From Pandoraea sp. PE-S2T-3 (GTDB lineage: Bacteria > Pseudomonadota > Gammaproteobacteria > Burkholderiales > Burkholderiaceae): 64,000 bases of DNA. The stretch lies in the NCBI RefSeq assembly GCF_002179965.1, contig NZ_NGUQ01000014.1, positions 248,001 to 312,000 on the forward strand, read 5' to 3'. The notes below the pieces were generated by a model. That model was not told where the DNA came from. It saw only the letters and a list, made by a program, of their open reading frames with translations, and ran no database searches. The stretch's first letter is position 1. Each line of letters begins with the position of its first letter. The translations under genes were made by a program, and so were the position numbers. This document shows positions 43,259 through 53,214 of the stretch, piece after piece.

Positions 43259-45715
43259 TCAGCCGTGCTGATGGTCGTCTTCGTGGGCCGGACGATGTTC
43301 GGCCCACGGGTGCTGGCCTTCATGCGCCGGCGCGTGCGCCTCGGGCTTGTTTTCCTTCGGAGCAGGTTTTGGCTGCGGATGCTCCTGCGGCTGTGGGCGC
43401 GGGGCCGGTTGCGGACGTTCCTGAGGTTGCGGGCGCTCTTGGGGCTGCGGACGTTCCTGAGGCTGCGGACGCGGTGCGGCCTGCGGGTGCTCCTGCGGTT
43501 GCGGTTGCGGACGCGGTTGCGGCTGCACGTGCTCCTGCGGTGCTTGCGGCGCCTGCGGCTGCACGCGAGGCTGCGGCTGCGCCGGTTGCTGGAACGGCTG
43601 CGGTTCCGGACGCTGCGCCTGCGGACGCGACTGATACTGCTGCGGGCGACGCGCTGCCTCGGCGTCATTGGGTTCCGGACGCTGCGGCTGGGCGGCCGGT
43701 GCTGTCGGCGCTGTCGGATTCTGACGGTGCATCTGCATGTCGCGCTGTGCCGCGTCATGTCCCGGCTGGCCCGGCTGCGCCGGTTGTGCCTGCTGTCCGC
43801 GCTGCCCCGGTTGCCCCGGTTGCCCCGGCTGTCCATTCACTTCGCCACGCACCGTGGGCTGTTCCGGACGGCCCGGCTGCCCCATCTGACCCGTTACACC
43901 GGGCGGATGCGGCACGCCGGGTTCGCCCGCGCGATTCGGCACGCCCGGCTGACCGGGGACACCCGGTACGCCGGGTTGGCCCGGTTGGCCCGGCACACCC
44001 GGCGCGCCATGCATCGCCGGCACGGCACCAGTGGCAGGCAGCGCACCGGTATGGTTCAGCGCGGGTTGGGCACCGTTCGGACCATTAGCACCGTTAGGAC
44101 CGTTCTGCCCGATCGGCGCGCCCACTGGCCCGCGCGTCCCGACCACGGTCACGCGCGGCTGAACATGCGCTTGCGGTGCGGCAGCACCCGGACGGTTATT
44201 CGGTGTGAACGCCAGCGGCGTGCCGCCGGCATTGGGCACGGCATGCAGGTTGCTCGTCAGTTCACGCGACGCCACCGGACGCGTCACCGGCGCGCGCGTA
44301 GCCAGCACCGGGCGGTTGAATGCGGCCATCGGCGGCACCCCGGCGGCCGGGCGGCTGTTGCCCACCAGGCTCTGCTGCACCGGCGCAACGCCCGGTGTGT
44401 TGCCCACGCGCCAGTTCTGACCGGCACGCGGCGCCGCCAACGCCGTCGGCGCACCGACCGGGCGGCCCTGCACGAAGGCTTGTGCGGGCATGGTCGACAC
44501 GGCACCGCGCACGTTGCGGTTCACGTAGATGTTGTTGATATTCGTAACGTTGTGGACGTTATTGATGTTGTTGATGTTGGTCGTACTGATCACCGTCGAA
44601 CGATTGATGTTGGTGACGTACGACGAACTGGCGTGATACGCCGGGCGATACGGGTCGTGCGGTCCGAGTGCGAACCATGCCAGTCCGACGCCGCCCGCAG
44701 CAAACGCCACGCCCCACTGGTTGCCGCCGCTGCTGCCGCCGACCCAGCCGACGAGTGCCGGTGCATACACCGGACGCACGGCCACCGGACCCGGCACCCA
44801 GCACCAGCGCGTATCGACGTACGCCCAGCGGCCATAGTGATAAGGCGCGAAGCCCCACGGCGCTTCGTCCACCCACGTCCAGCCCCACGGGTCGACCCAG
44901 ACCCAGTGCCCCGTGCGGTACGGCGCCCAGCCGGACGGCACGCTCGACGGCACCCACACGGCGCCGTAGGTCGACGTGTCTTGCCACGAGCCGTAATCGT
45001 CGAGGCTCTCAAAGCCGGTCATGTCGCGTGGCACATAGCGGGCGGAGACGGACGCGTCTTCGCGAGCATCGCGCTCGCGCACCCATTGATCGAACGCGTC
45101 TGCGGCCAACGGCCCGGTCGGTTGCTGCATGAGGTTTTGCCCGGTGAAGGCGACGCGCTGCCCCTGACGCAGCGGCACCGACGCGCCTTGTCCGTACACG
45201 GTGCCCGCGCCTTGCCACACGCTGACGGTGGTCACGCCATTCGGGTCGACGTCGATGCGGTACTCGCCCGCCTGCTGCGGCACGAAGGCGAGATTGGGCG
45301 TATCGATTTCGTAAGGCTGGTTGGGATCGTAGCTGCGCAGACGCAAGCCGACGGTGCCTTGCGTTACGTTCAGTTGCACATTCTGGTCGGTCACGGCCGA
45401 CAACGTGACGCTAGTGGAGGCACCGATGCGCACTGCCGTGCCACCGACATGCATCTCGGCGCGGCTGTTGCGGTCGACCCAGACGGCGTCGCCGGTGGTG
45501 AGCGGCCGATTGCGGTCGGCATAACGCCAGTCGGTGGTACCGGCGGGCGCGTAGGTCACGGTGCCGTCGAACTCGCCGAGCCGCGCCACACGTCCGGGCG
45601 GGTCGGCGCTCTGGGCTTGTGCCAGCGCGGGGGCGACCAGCGCACCGATGGCGCCGAACATCAGCCCGGCGCCAACTAAGCGAACCACGGTCCGCCATGA
45701 ATTCAGGGGTTTCAT
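43259..45715 (-). CDS. Large exported FecR/DUF6600-like protein with collagen-like and Pro-Gln repeats
   Basis: An 818-residue exported protein: signal peptide 1-34 (ends ALAQAQSA), a FecR-like beta region about 40-200, and a Trp/Tyr-rich module about 245-330 (YGAVWVP, GHWVWVDPWGWTWVDE, YGRWAYVDTRWCWVPG) as in DUF6600 proteins. An Asn/Ile/Val block follows (TNINNINNVHNVTN). A long Pro/Gly region comes next, with collagen-like G-x-y triplets (GQPGVPGVPGQPGVP) and a tail of PQPQER and PQEHPQ repeats rich in His. The function is unknown; a cell-envelope structural role is plausible. The start at 45715 gives the signal peptide a proper n-region; an earlier in-frame ATG at 45817 does not. Confidence 0.8.
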   Translation of the reverse strand: MKPLNSWRTVVRLVGAGLMFGAIGALVAPALAQAQSADPPGRVARLGEFDGTVTYAPAGTTDWRYADRNRPLTTGDAVWVDRNSRAEMHVGGTAVRIGASTSVTLSAVTDQNVQLNVTQGTVGLRLRSYDPNQPYEIDTPNLAFVPQQAGEYRIDVDPNGVTTVSVWQGAGTVYGQGASVPLRQGQRVAFTGQNLMQQPTGPLAADAFDQWVRERDAREDASVSARYVPRDMTGFESLDDYGSWQDTSTYGAVWVPSSVPSGWAPYRTGHWVWVDPWGWTWVDEAPWGFAPYHYGRWAYVDTRWCWVPGPVAVRPVYAPALVGWVGGSSGGNQWGVAFAAGGVGLAWFALGPHDPYRPAYHASSSYVTNINRSTVISTTNINNINNVHNVTNINNIYVNRNVRGAVSTMPAQAFVQGRPVGAPTALAAPRAGQNWRVGNTPGVAPVQQSLVGNSRPAAGVPPMAAFNRPVLATRAPVTRPVASRELTSNLHAVPNAGGTPLAFTPNNRPGAAAPQAHVQPRVTVVGTRGPVGAPIGQNGPNGANGPNGAQPALNHTGALPATGAVPAMHGAPGVPGQPGQPGVPGVPGQPGVPNRAGEPGVPHPPGVTGQMGQPGRPEQPTVRGEVNGQPGQPGQPGQRGQQAQPAQPGQPGHDAAQRDMQMHRQNPTAPTAPAAQPQRPEPNDAEAARRPQQYQSRPQAQRPEPQPFQQPAQPQPRVQPQAPQAPQEHVQPQPRPQPQPQEHPQAAPRPQPQERPQPQERPQPQERPQPAPRPQPQEHPQPKPAPKENKPEAHAPAHEGQHPWAEHRPAHEDDHQHG

Positions 45716-45977
45716 ACCGACTCCCGGCCCTTCCGGCGGACCCGCATGCGTAGCGTGTGCCGCGTGCCGCCTTGTTGTTCTGTCCGAATCCTTCGGCGAG
45801 TCAACCAGCCCATTCACCCCGCCGTAAGTGACACCTTGAGCGTAAGCCTGCCGCTTGTGACAGCGTGTAAATGAATGCTACGGGGTTGTAACGCGAATTC
45901 GGCGGTACGACAGGTGAATACAGGTGAAGACACGGCAATAGACAGGCTGGCACCGGAATCTCGCGGGCCCCTCGGGC
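45716..45977. other. Non-coding gap between the Pro-rich protein gene and hrcA
   Basis: These 262 bp should hold the promoter of the Pro-rich protein gene (minus strand) and the end of hrcA transcription. I see a short direct repeat ACAGGTGAAT/ACAGGTGAAG (about 45910-45930), but no convincing promoter hexamers and no terminator. Confidence 0.4.
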
Positions 45978-47009
45978 TCAATGCTGGCTGAGCGCGTTCG
46001 AGAGCAGCTTGGCCGTGATATCGACGATGGGAATCACGCGCTCGTAGGCCATGCGTGTCGGGCCGATCACGCCCAGCGTACCGACCACTTCACCGTCCAC
46101 TTCGTACGGCGCGGTCACGACGGTCATCTCTTCGATGGGCACCAGACTCGACTCGCCGCCGATGAAGATCTGCACGCCCTGTGCGCGGCTCGATACGTCG
46201 AGCAGTTGCAGCAGGCCGGTCTTCGACTCGAACACGTCGAACAGCTTGCGCAGCCGTTCCATGCTGGACGACAAGTCTTCGACACCGAGCAAGTTACGCT
46301 CGCCCGAGATCAGCACGCTCTCTTCGCGCGTGGTATCGGCCATGGCGTCACTGCCGGCATCGACCGCCGCCTGCATCAGCGCACTCATGTCGGAACGCAG
46401 TGCATCGAGCTCGCCGCGCAAGTAAGCGCGCACATCGTCGAAGCTGTGACCGCCGAAATGGGCGTTCAGATAGTTGCCGGCTTCGACCAGTTGGGCGGGC
46501 GAGTAGTCTTTTTCGGTGAGGATGATGCGGTTCTGCACGTCGCCGTCGGGGGTGACGATGATGAGCAGCACGCGTTTTTCAGACAATCGCAGGAATTCGA
46601 TCTGGCGGAAAACCTGACTGCGTCGCGGGGTCAGCACCACGCCCGCGAACTGCGACAGGTTGGACAGCACCTGCGCGGCAGACGCCACCAGTTGCTGCGG
46701 TCCGGCCGGTTGCAGGCGATTTTGCACCTGCGACGCGAGGCGATGCACGGCGTCTTCGAGCGGGCTCACGGAGAGCATGGTGTCGACGAAGAGGCGGTAG
46801 GCGCGCGGCGTGGGGATTCGACCGGCAGACGTATGGGGGCTGGCGACGAAGCCCAGCGCCTCAAGGTCGGCCATCACGTTGCGGATGGTCGCCGGAGAGA
46901 GATCGAGGCCTGAATAACGGGAAAGCGTGCGCGAACCGACCGGTTGGCCATCGGCGATGTACCGTTCGATCAGGGTTTTGAGGAGAGTCTGCGCACGTTG
47001 ATCTAGCAT
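45978..47009 (-). CDS. hrcA: Heat-inducible transcription repressor HrcA
   Basis: HrcA represses groESL-type genes by binding CIRCE and is itself folded by GroEL. The 343-residue protein begins [26 protein letters not shown] (start of the winged helix, quoted in part) and has [17 protein letters not shown] and the conserved HTSAGRIPT. The C-terminal GAF-like domain includes [16 protein letters not shown] start at 47009 rather than 47069, since a TACAAT box (47022-47017) ends 7 nt before it. It is divergent from nadK. Its usual CIRCE targets are not in this window. Confidence 0.95.
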   Translation of the reverse strand: MLDQRAQTLLKTLIERYIADGQPVGSRTLSRYSGLDLSPATIRNVMADLEALGFVASPHTSAGRIPTPRAYRLFVDTMLSVSPLEDAVHRLASQVQNRLQPAGPQQLVASAAQVLSNLSQFAGVVLTPRRSQVFRQIEFLRLSEKRVLLIIVTPDGDVQNRIILTEKDYSPAQLVEAGNYLNAHFGGHSFDDVRAYLRGELDALRSDMSALMQAAVDAGSDAMADTTREESVLISGERNLLGVEDLSSSMERLRKLFDVFESKTGLLQLLDVSSRAQGVQIFIGGESSLVPIEEMTVVTAPYEVDGEVVGTLGVIGPTRMAYERVIPIVDITAKLLSNALSQH

Positions 47010-47138
47010 GGCAAAAATTGTAACGCGAAACGTACGCACGCGGCGTTTGGCGCGCAGGCGTGTCGGCACAATGGCACAGCCTGACTTTGCGCGGCATACG
47101 CGATGGTTGCTGTCATCGACTTATGGTGTAATGGCGGC
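47010..47138. promoter_or_regulatory. Divergent hrcA / nadK promoter region
   Basis: TACAAT on the minus strand (47022-47017) ends 7 nt before hrcA. TGTAAT on the plus strand (47127-47132) ends 6 nt before nadK. Both starts would be leaderless. No CIRCE dyad is present, so I see no sign of hrcA autoregulation here. Confidence 0.5.
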
Positions 47139-48047
47139 ATGAAAACAGGGAGCCCTTTCAAGACCGTAGCGCTCGTCGGGAAGTACCATGCCGACGGCGT
47201 TGCCGAACCGTTGCTCACGCTCGCGGCATGCATTGCCCAGCGCGGGCATCACGTCGTCTTCGAGCGCGATACGGCGCATAACATCGGCGCCGGTGCCGAC
47301 CCGTACGGCACGCTCGATATTCAGGAGATCGGCACGCAGACCGATGTCGCCGTCGTCGTGGGTGGCGACGGGACGATGCTCGGCGTCGGCCGTCAACTGG
47401 CCGCCTCAGGGGTGCCGCTGATCGGCGTGAACCACGGGCGCGTGGGTTTCATCACGGATATTCCGCTCGACGATATGCGTCAGGTGGTGCCGGCGATGCT
47501 CGAAGGTCATTTCGAAGCGGAGCAGCGCACGCTGCTCGCCGCACGCATCGACCGCGACGGGCAGACGCTTTTCGAGACGCTCGCGTTCAACGACGTCGTG
47601 GTGAACCGCTCGGGCATCTCGGGCATGGTGGAACTGCGCGTGGATGTGGACGGGCGCTTCATGTACAAGCAGCGCTCGGACGGCCTGATCGTCGCCACGC
47701 CGACCGGCTCGACGGCTTACGCGCTGTCGGCGTCGGGCCCGATCCTTCACCCGCGTCTCGGCGGTGTGGTGCTGGTGCCGATTGCGCCGCACGCGCTGTC
47801 GAACCGTCCGATCGTGCTGCCGGACTCCAGCGACATCGTGATCACGATCACGGGCGGACGCGAAGTCGGCGCGAATTTCGACATGCAGTCGTTTGCGGAA
47901 CTACGTCAGGGCGACAAGATTCTCGTGAGCCGCTCGGAGCATCAGGTGACGTTCCTGCATCCGGTCGGCTACAACTATTACGCGACGCTGCGCCGCAAGC
48001 TGCACTGGAACGAACATATCTCGGACGAAGACGCGCCGCAAAACTGA
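47139..48047 (+). CDS. nadK: NAD kinase NadK
   Basis: NadK phosphorylates NAD to NADP. The 302-residue protein has the [11 protein letters not shown] diphosphate loop (about 75), [12 protein letters not shown], the NEVVV-like region (FNDVVVNR) and the substrate loop [21 protein letters not shown]. The start at 47139 is favoured over 47103 because of the TGTAAT box between them. A strong terminator follows the stop. Confidence 0.96.
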   Translation: MKTGSPFKTVALVGKYHADGVAEPLLTLAACIAQRGHHVVFERDTAHNIGAGADPYGTLDIQEIGTQTDVAVVVGGDGTMLGVGRQLAASGVPLIGVNHGRVGFITDIPLDDMRQVVPAMLEGHFEAEQRTLLAARIDRDGQTLFETLAFNDVVVNRSGISGMVELRVDVDGRFMYKQRSDGLIVATPTGSTAYALSASGPILHPRLGGVVLVPIAPHALSNRPIVLPDSSDIVITITGGREVGANFDMQSFAELRQGDKILVSRSEHQVTFLHPVGYNYYATLRRKLHWNEHISDEDAPQN

Positions 48048-48055
48048 TTCTGCCT

Positions 48056-48087
48056 ACACGCCACCTTACCCGGTGGCGTGTGTTTTT
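48056..48087 (+). terminator. Intrinsic terminator of nadK
   Basis: A perfect 10-bp stem (ACACGCCACC at 48056-48065 with GGTGGCGTGT at 48072-48081), 6-nt loop, then TTTTT at 48083-48087. Confidence 0.92.
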
Positions 48088-48121
48088 ATGCGTACCGAGC
48101 GCAGGCCCGCATAAGCGCCAG

Positions 48122-48154
48122 CCCAACACCTACCCAACACCGACCCAACACCAG
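48122..48154. repeat. Three 11-bp tandem repeats upstream of recN
   Basis: CCCAACACCTA, CCCAACACCGA and CCCAACACCAG lie head to tail; the first nine bases are identical in all three. They sit about 90 bp before the recN ATG, after the nadK terminator, so they lie in the recN promoter region. Confidence 0.8.
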
Positions 48155-48243
48155 CCCTCCCGTTCGTCGCAAAGTCCCCTTATCATTGACGCTTCCCGCT
48201 GGCCCGCCGGGCCGGTGTCCGAACGTCAGGCACCCGATACCCC

Positions 48244-49908
48244 ATGCTACGCAGTCTCTCGATTCGCGATTTTGTGATCGTCGATCGTCTCGATCTGGAA
48301 TTCTCCGCCGGCTTTACGGTGTTCTCCGGCGAGACCGGCGCAGGCAAGTCGATTCTGATCGATGCCCTCGCGCTGGCCATGGGCGAGCGAGGCGACGCCA
48401 GCATGGTGCGCACGGGCCAGACGCGTGCGGACATCACGGCAGAATTTGCGGCGGATGCCGAAGCGCGCCCGGATCTGGAAGCGTGGCTGCAAGCGCAAGC
48501 GCTCACGCTGGAAGAACACGGCGGCGTGCTGTTGCGCCGCGTGCTGGATACGACCGGGCGTTCGCGCGCGTTCATCAACGGCACGCCCGCGACGCTCACG
48601 CAATTGCGCGAACTCGGCGAGATGCTGGTGGACATTCACGGCCAGCACGCGCACCAGCAATTGCTCCGCCCTGACGCGCAGCGCCGCCTGCTGGACTCGC
48701 ACGCGGGTGCCACGGGGCTCGCGGCCGATACGGCAGCGGCACATAAGGAATGGCGCCGTCTGGTCAAGCGCTGTGAAGAAGCACAGGGCCGCGATCGCGA
48801 ACTGCAACTGGAACGCGAACGTCTGGAATGGCAGACGGCCGAACTGGACAAGCTCGGCCCGCAGGAAGGGGAATGGGATGAGGTAAACGCGGAACATCGC
48901 CGCCTCTCTCACGCCGCGAGCCTGATCAACGGCGTGCAGAGCGCGCTCGATGCGCTGGCCGAAGCGGACGGGGCCATCGTCCCGTCGCTCGGGCACGTGG
49001 TGCATCAGATTCGCGAACTGGCAGAAATCGACACGGGGCTCGCCGACGCGCTCGCCGCACTGGAACCCGCCGAGATTCAACTGCGCGAAGCGGTGCATTC
49101 GCTTTCGCACTACGCGCAGCGCATCGATCTCGATCCGGAACGACTGGCTGTCGTGGAGCAACGTCTCGACGCACTGCATTCGGCAGCGCGCAAGTTCCGC
49201 GTGACGCCTGAGAACTTGCCCGCCGAACACGCGGCGCGCCGTGCGCAACTGGAAGAACTGACGGCGTCGCAAGACACGGCGGCGATGCAGGCCGCCACCG
49301 ACGCGGCGCACGCGGCTTATCTCGAACTTGCCAAAGCGCTGTCGAAAGCCCGTGCGAAAGCCGCCGCCTCGCTGTCGCGCGAAGTCACCCGCGCGATGCA
49401 AGACCTGTCGATGCCCGGTGGACGCTTCGATGTGGCCATCACCCTCGCCGCCGAGCCGCAATCGTTCGGGCTGGAGACGGTGGAGTTTCTCGTGGCCGGT
49501 CACCCCGGTGTGCCGACGCGACCGCTCGCGAAAGTCGCTTCAGGCGGCGAACTGGCGCGTATCAGCCTCGCGCTGCAAGTCATCGCCAGCAGCGCAAGCC
49601 TCACGCCCACGCTGATCTTCGACGAAGTGGATTCGGGGATCGGTGGCGCCGTCGCCGAGGTGGTCGGACGCCTGCTGCGCGAACTCGGCCAAGGCCGCCA
49701 AGTGCTCTGCGTCACCCACCTGCCTCAAGTCGCCGCGCTCGGCCATCAACACCTGCGCGTGAAGAAACGCAGCGATGGCGATTCCACCATGAGCGAAATC
49801 GAACCGCTCAATCGCACGGAACGCGTCGAAGAAATCGCGCGCATGCTCGGGGGCGTTGAAATCACCGCGACGACCCGCAAGCACGCCCGGGAGATGCTGG
49901 CGCTTTAG
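48244..49908 (+). CDS. recN: DNA repair protein RecN
   Basis: RecN is an SMC-like ATPase that helps double-strand-break repair. The 554-residue protein has Walker A SGETGAGKSILIDAL near residue 32, two coiled-coil arms (Glu/Arg/Leu-rich, about 155-215 and 290-380), the ABC signature ASGGELARISLALQV and Walker B TLIFDEVDSGIGG. The gene is monocistronic. I see no obvious LexA box (CTGT-N8-ACAG) in the 48155-48243 stretch by eye. Confidence 0.96.
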   Translation: MLRSLSIRDFVIVDRLDLEFSAGFTVFSGETGAGKSILIDALALAMGERGDASMVRTGQTRADITAEFAADAEARPDLEAWLQAQALTLEEHGGVLLRRVLDTTGRSRAFINGTPATLTQLRELGEMLVDIHGQHAHQQLLRPDAQRRLLDSHAGATGLAADTAAAHKEWRRLVKRCEEAQGRDRELQLERERLEWQTAELDKLGPQEGEWDEVNAEHRRLSHAASLINGVQSALDALAEADGAIVPSLGHVVHQIRELAEIDTGLADALAALEPAEIQLREAVHSLSHYAQRIDLDPERLAVVEQRLDALHSAARKFRVTPENLPAEHAARRAQLEELTASQDTAAMQAATDAAHAAYLELAKALSKARAKAAASLSREVTRAMQDLSMPGGRFDVAITLAAEPQSFGLETVEFLVAGHPGVPTRPLAKVASGGELARISLALQVIASSASLTPTLIFDEVDSGIGGAVAEVVGRLLRELGQGRQVLCVTHLPQVAALGHQHLRVKKRSDGDSTMSEIEPLNRTERVEEIARMLGGVEITATTRKHAREMLAL

Positions 49909-49947
49909 TCCAAGCCCCCTCGCCCTCGCTGTGCCCCCGCCCTAATG

Positions 49948-49972
49948 AAAAACGCCGGGGCTCGCCCGGCGT
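49948..49972. terminator. Terminator between convergent recN and glnE
   Basis: An 8-bp stem (ACGCCGGG at 49952-49959 with CCCGGCGT at 49965-49972) and 5-nt loop. On the minus strand it is followed by a run of U (complement of 49948-49952), so it is strongest for glnE; on the plus strand CTTTCC makes it weaker for recN. Confidence 0.82.
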
Positions 49973-50012
49973 CTTTCCCACCACTGTCGTTCAACTCACA
50001 CCTGCGCCGCCA

Positions 50013-52868
50013 TTAAACCGGCCCGGCGTCCGCGAACACCGAATCCCACAACGCCATGACGGCACTGCGCTCGGTCTCGATATCGACCGCCGGGACTCGC
50101 GCTGCCTCCACGCCGTCCAGCCGCAGTTTGTGCTGGCGCTTTCGATACGTCCGGTAAGCCGCTGCGGCATCGTCTGCCAACTTCGCATCGATCAGCCCCA
50201 ACTGTGCCGCCTCGCGCAGCAACGCGATGTTGCCCGCGTTACGCAACAAGGCCGGATGGGCGCCGGAGTGCAGCAAGACCAGATACTGCACGGTGAACTC
50301 GATGTCCACCATGCCGCCACGGTCGTGCTTCAGATCGAATAGCTGCGTCGGGTTCGGATGCCCCTCCAACACCTTGCGGCGCATCGCCACAATCTCTTGT
50401 GCCAGCGGCAGTGCCTCGCGCGGTGTCGCCAATACTTGCTTGCGAATGTCCTCGAACGTCGCGCCAATCGCATCGTCGCCCGCACAGAACCTCGCCCGCG
50501 TCAGCGCCTGATGCTCCCAGACCCACGCGGTGTTCGCATTCCCCTCTCGGAACTGATACTGGCGGAAGCTCTCGATGTTGGTCACCAACAGCCCCGACAA
50601 CCCATTGGGGCGCAGCCGCAAGTCCACATCGAACAACATGCCCGCGCCCGTGTGCGTGGTCAGCCACGTCACGAAGCGCCGCGCCAGTGCCGCGTATGCA
50701 TCCGGTGCGCGATCGTCATCGTCGTCGTACAGGAAAATCAGATCGAGATCGGACGCGTAACCCAACTCCTTGCCACCCAGCTTGCCGTACGCAATCACGG
50801 AGAAACGAGGCACTTCGCGGTGACGCGTCGCCACGTGCGGCCATACGGTCGCAATCGTCACGTCGACGATCACATCGGCCAACTCGGACAACCGGTCGCC
50901 AATCGCCTCCACCGACAAGGTGCCCTGCAAATCGAGCAACAGAATGCGGAACACTTCGGCATGATGCGCACGCCGCAAGATATCCATCTGCACTTCGACA
51001 TTGCCCACCGCGCCCGACGCATTCAGACTCAGCAACAACTGTGTCTTGAATGACGGCCAGTCGAACGGTGCCGCCAGTGCCTCGTCGTCGAGCAATTCAT
51101 CCAGCAACTGCGGATGGCTGATGAGATAACCCGCCGCCCACCGCGAACCCGCCAGCACCTTGACCACGCGCTCAAGCGCACGCGGATACTCGGTCAGCAA
51201 CGCCAGATAGGAACTGCGACGGCTGATGGTCGAGAGCAGGTCCAGCATCCGTCCCAACACGGCGTCGGCTTCTTTCGTGCCCGAGGCGCCTTCGACGGCA
51301 CGCTGCACCAGTTGATCGAAGCGCCGCCGGCTGGTCTCGTTGAGCGCCTTGTATCGCGACGATGTCCACACGGCGCGCAAGCGATCCAGCGCGCCTTCGG
51401 CATCGCTGAAACCCAACTTCGTCAGTTGGTTGCCCAAGTCGCCGGTCTGCGCTTCATCCGCGAGACACTCGCTCCACAACTCAGGCGGACACTCGCAATC
51501 GCCCTCGCCTGCCGAACCGCCCTTCTGAGCGTTGGCGCCGGCCTTGTCGGCAAATATCTCGTCGAACTGCGCCGCGACAAACTCGCGATGCTCGTCGAGC
51601 ACGGTCATGAACGCCGCCTCGTCGGGAAAACCCATCGCCCTCGCCACCGCGAGACGGTCGTCTCCGGGCGTGGGCAGGATGTGGGTCTGCGCGTCGTCGA
51701 GATACTGAATACGGTGCTCAAGCTTGCGCAGGAAGAGATACGCATTCGCCAGCGCATCGGCCACGCTCTGCGCCAGCCACCCACGCCGGGCGGCAACACC
51801 GAGCACCGCCAGCGTCGGGCGCACCCGCAACTCCGGCTCCTGCCCGCCGCGAATCAACTGGAAAACCTGCGCCGAGAATTCGACTTCGCGAATACCGCCG
51901 CGCCCCAGCTTGATGTCGTTGATGCGTGCGGGCTTGGCGCGCGCGCGGCGTTCGGCCTCATGGCGAATCTGTTCGTGCAACGCGCGAATGGCCCCGATCA
52001 CGCCGTAATCGAGATAGCGACGAAACACGAAGGGCTGCACCAATGCCGACAGCAGCCGCTCGATTCGCTTGCCCGGCTCGCTCGCCACTTCGGAAACGAG
52101 ACGGCCCTTGATCCACGCGTAGCGCTCCCACTCGCGGCCCTGCACGTAGAAATACTCTTCGAGCATCGGCAGACTGCACACGAGCGGTCCCGAATCGCCG
52201 TTCGGACGCAGCCGCATATCTACCCGGAATACATAACCGTCCGGCGTCAGTTCCGAAATCAGCCCGATCAGCTTGCGGCCGAGCTTGGTGAAAAATTCAT
52301 GATTGGACAGCAGCCGCAGCCCGGTGGTGGTGCCGCCATCGGGCGCCGTGGTGTCGCCGTCGTCTTCATAAAGGAAGATCAGGTCGATGTCGGACGAGAC
52401 ATTCAACTCGCGCCCGCCCAGCTTGCCCATGCCGACCACGCCCAGCGTCTGGGGCTCGCCTTCAGTATTGCGCGGCACGCCGTGGATCGCTTCCAACTCG
52501 CGCGACAGCACGGCGATGCCTGCCTGCACGGCGAATTCGGCCAGCGCGGTCATGGCGCCGGTCACTTCGGCCAACTCGGCGCGCCCATCGAGGTCGCGCT
52601 GCATCACGGCGCACAAGGCTTCGACGCGCAACACGCGAAGCGCCCGCGTCAACCCGGCTTCGTCGATGCCGCTCACGCCGGACGGCTGGTCGGGCGGTGT
52701 GAGCGTCACGCCCGCAATGGCTTCGAAACGCCGCGCCAGCCAGCGCGCGTCGACGGGATGCTCACTCAACGCAGGCAACGCTTCGGCCAGCGCAGGGCGG
52801 CTCGCCAGCATGCGCGCGGCATAACGGGAGTAAGTCTGGATGTCAGTCTGAATTTCGGGTGAACTCAC
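50013..52868 (-). CDS. glnE: Glutamine synthetase adenylyltransferase/deadenylase GlnE (GTG start)
   Basis: GlnE adds or removes AMP on glutamine synthetase in response to PII. The protein is 951 residues from GTG 52868, close to the E. coli length of 946. It has two nucleotidyltransferase domains: the N-terminal one with GGRELNVSSDIDLIFLYEDD and the C-terminal one with GGKELGYASDLDLIFLYDDD. The DNA between 52869 and 53063 stays open in frame but codes for an unconserved Cys/Arg-rich stretch, so I exclude it. No Shine-Dalgarno is evident before the GTG. Confidence 0.93.
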   Translation of the reverse strand: MSSPEIQTDIQTYSRYAARMLASRPALAEALPALSEHPVDARWLARRFEAIAGVTLTPPDQPSGVSGIDEAGLTRALRVLRVEALCAVMQRDLDGRAELAEVTGAMTALAEFAVQAGIAVLSRELEAIHGVPRNTEGEPQTLGVVGMGKLGGRELNVSSDIDLIFLYEDDGDTTAPDGGTTTGLRLLSNHEFFTKLGRKLIGLISELTPDGYVFRVDMRLRPNGDSGPLVCSLPMLEEYFYVQGREWERYAWIKGRLVSEVASEPGKRIERLLSALVQPFVFRRYLDYGVIGAIRALHEQIRHEAERRARAKPARINDIKLGRGGIREVEFSAQVFQLIRGGQEPELRVRPTLAVLGVAARRGWLAQSVADALANAYLFLRKLEHRIQYLDDAQTHILPTPGDDRLAVARAMGFPDEAAFMTVLDEHREFVAAQFDEIFADKAGANAQKGGSAGEGDCECPPELWSECLADEAQTGDLGNQLTKLGFSDAEGALDRLRAVWTSSRYKALNETSRRRFDQLVQRAVEGASGTKEADAVLGRMLDLLSTISRRSSYLALLTEYPRALERVVKVLAGSRWAAGYLISHPQLLDELLDDEALAAPFDWPSFKTQLLLSLNASGAVGNVEVQMDILRRAHHAEVFRILLLDLQGTLSVEAIGDRLSELADVIVDVTIATVWPHVATRHREVPRFSVIAYGKLGGKELGYASDLDLIFLYDDDDDRAPDAYAALARRFVTWLTTHTGAGMLFDVDLRLRPNGLSGLLVTNIESFRQYQFREGNANTAWVWEHQALTRARFCAGDDAIGATFEDIRKQVLATPREALPLAQEIVAMRRKVLEGHPNPTQLFDLKHDRGGMVDIEFTVQYLVLLHSGAHPALLRNAGNIALLREAAQLGLIDAKLADDAAAAYRTYRKRQHKLRLDGVEAARVPAVDIETERSAVMALWDSVFADAGPV

Positions 52869-53214
52869 TGGCGGGGTTCCGGTCAGCAATGAGAATGGAG
52901 ACACACGATGTCTGTCGGCAAGACAGAAACACACCCCCAGCCGGACGGCGAGCCCCGCGCAGCGAGGCTTTGCGGGCATGCGGCCGCATGTCGAAACGCG
53001 CTCGTACCGGGGCGTCGGACACCCTTTGCAGCACCTTGTGGATACCGCGCGGTGAACTTTCACGCACTTACGCGAGCTTTCGCCGGCTTACCCGCGTGAA
53101 ATTAAACGGCGGAATACCTGTCTCTTTGTGCGACGGTCCGCCCGTCGAACGGCCATGGGCTTGTGTTACAGTCTTTGCCACAGAAACTACCACATTCCCT
53201 CGTAGACGAGCAGC

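Noticed and set aside
43380-43560. Regular repeats considered as a CRISPR-like array
   Set aside because: They are in-frame coding repeats (Pro-Gln-Glu/Arg units) with no unique spacers and no cas genes.
42854-45679. Long plus-strand frame opposite the Pro-rich exported protein
   Set aside because: Low-complexity Leu/Arg repeats mirror the Pro/Gln repeats on the real strand. The minus-strand gene has a signal peptide and recognised modules.
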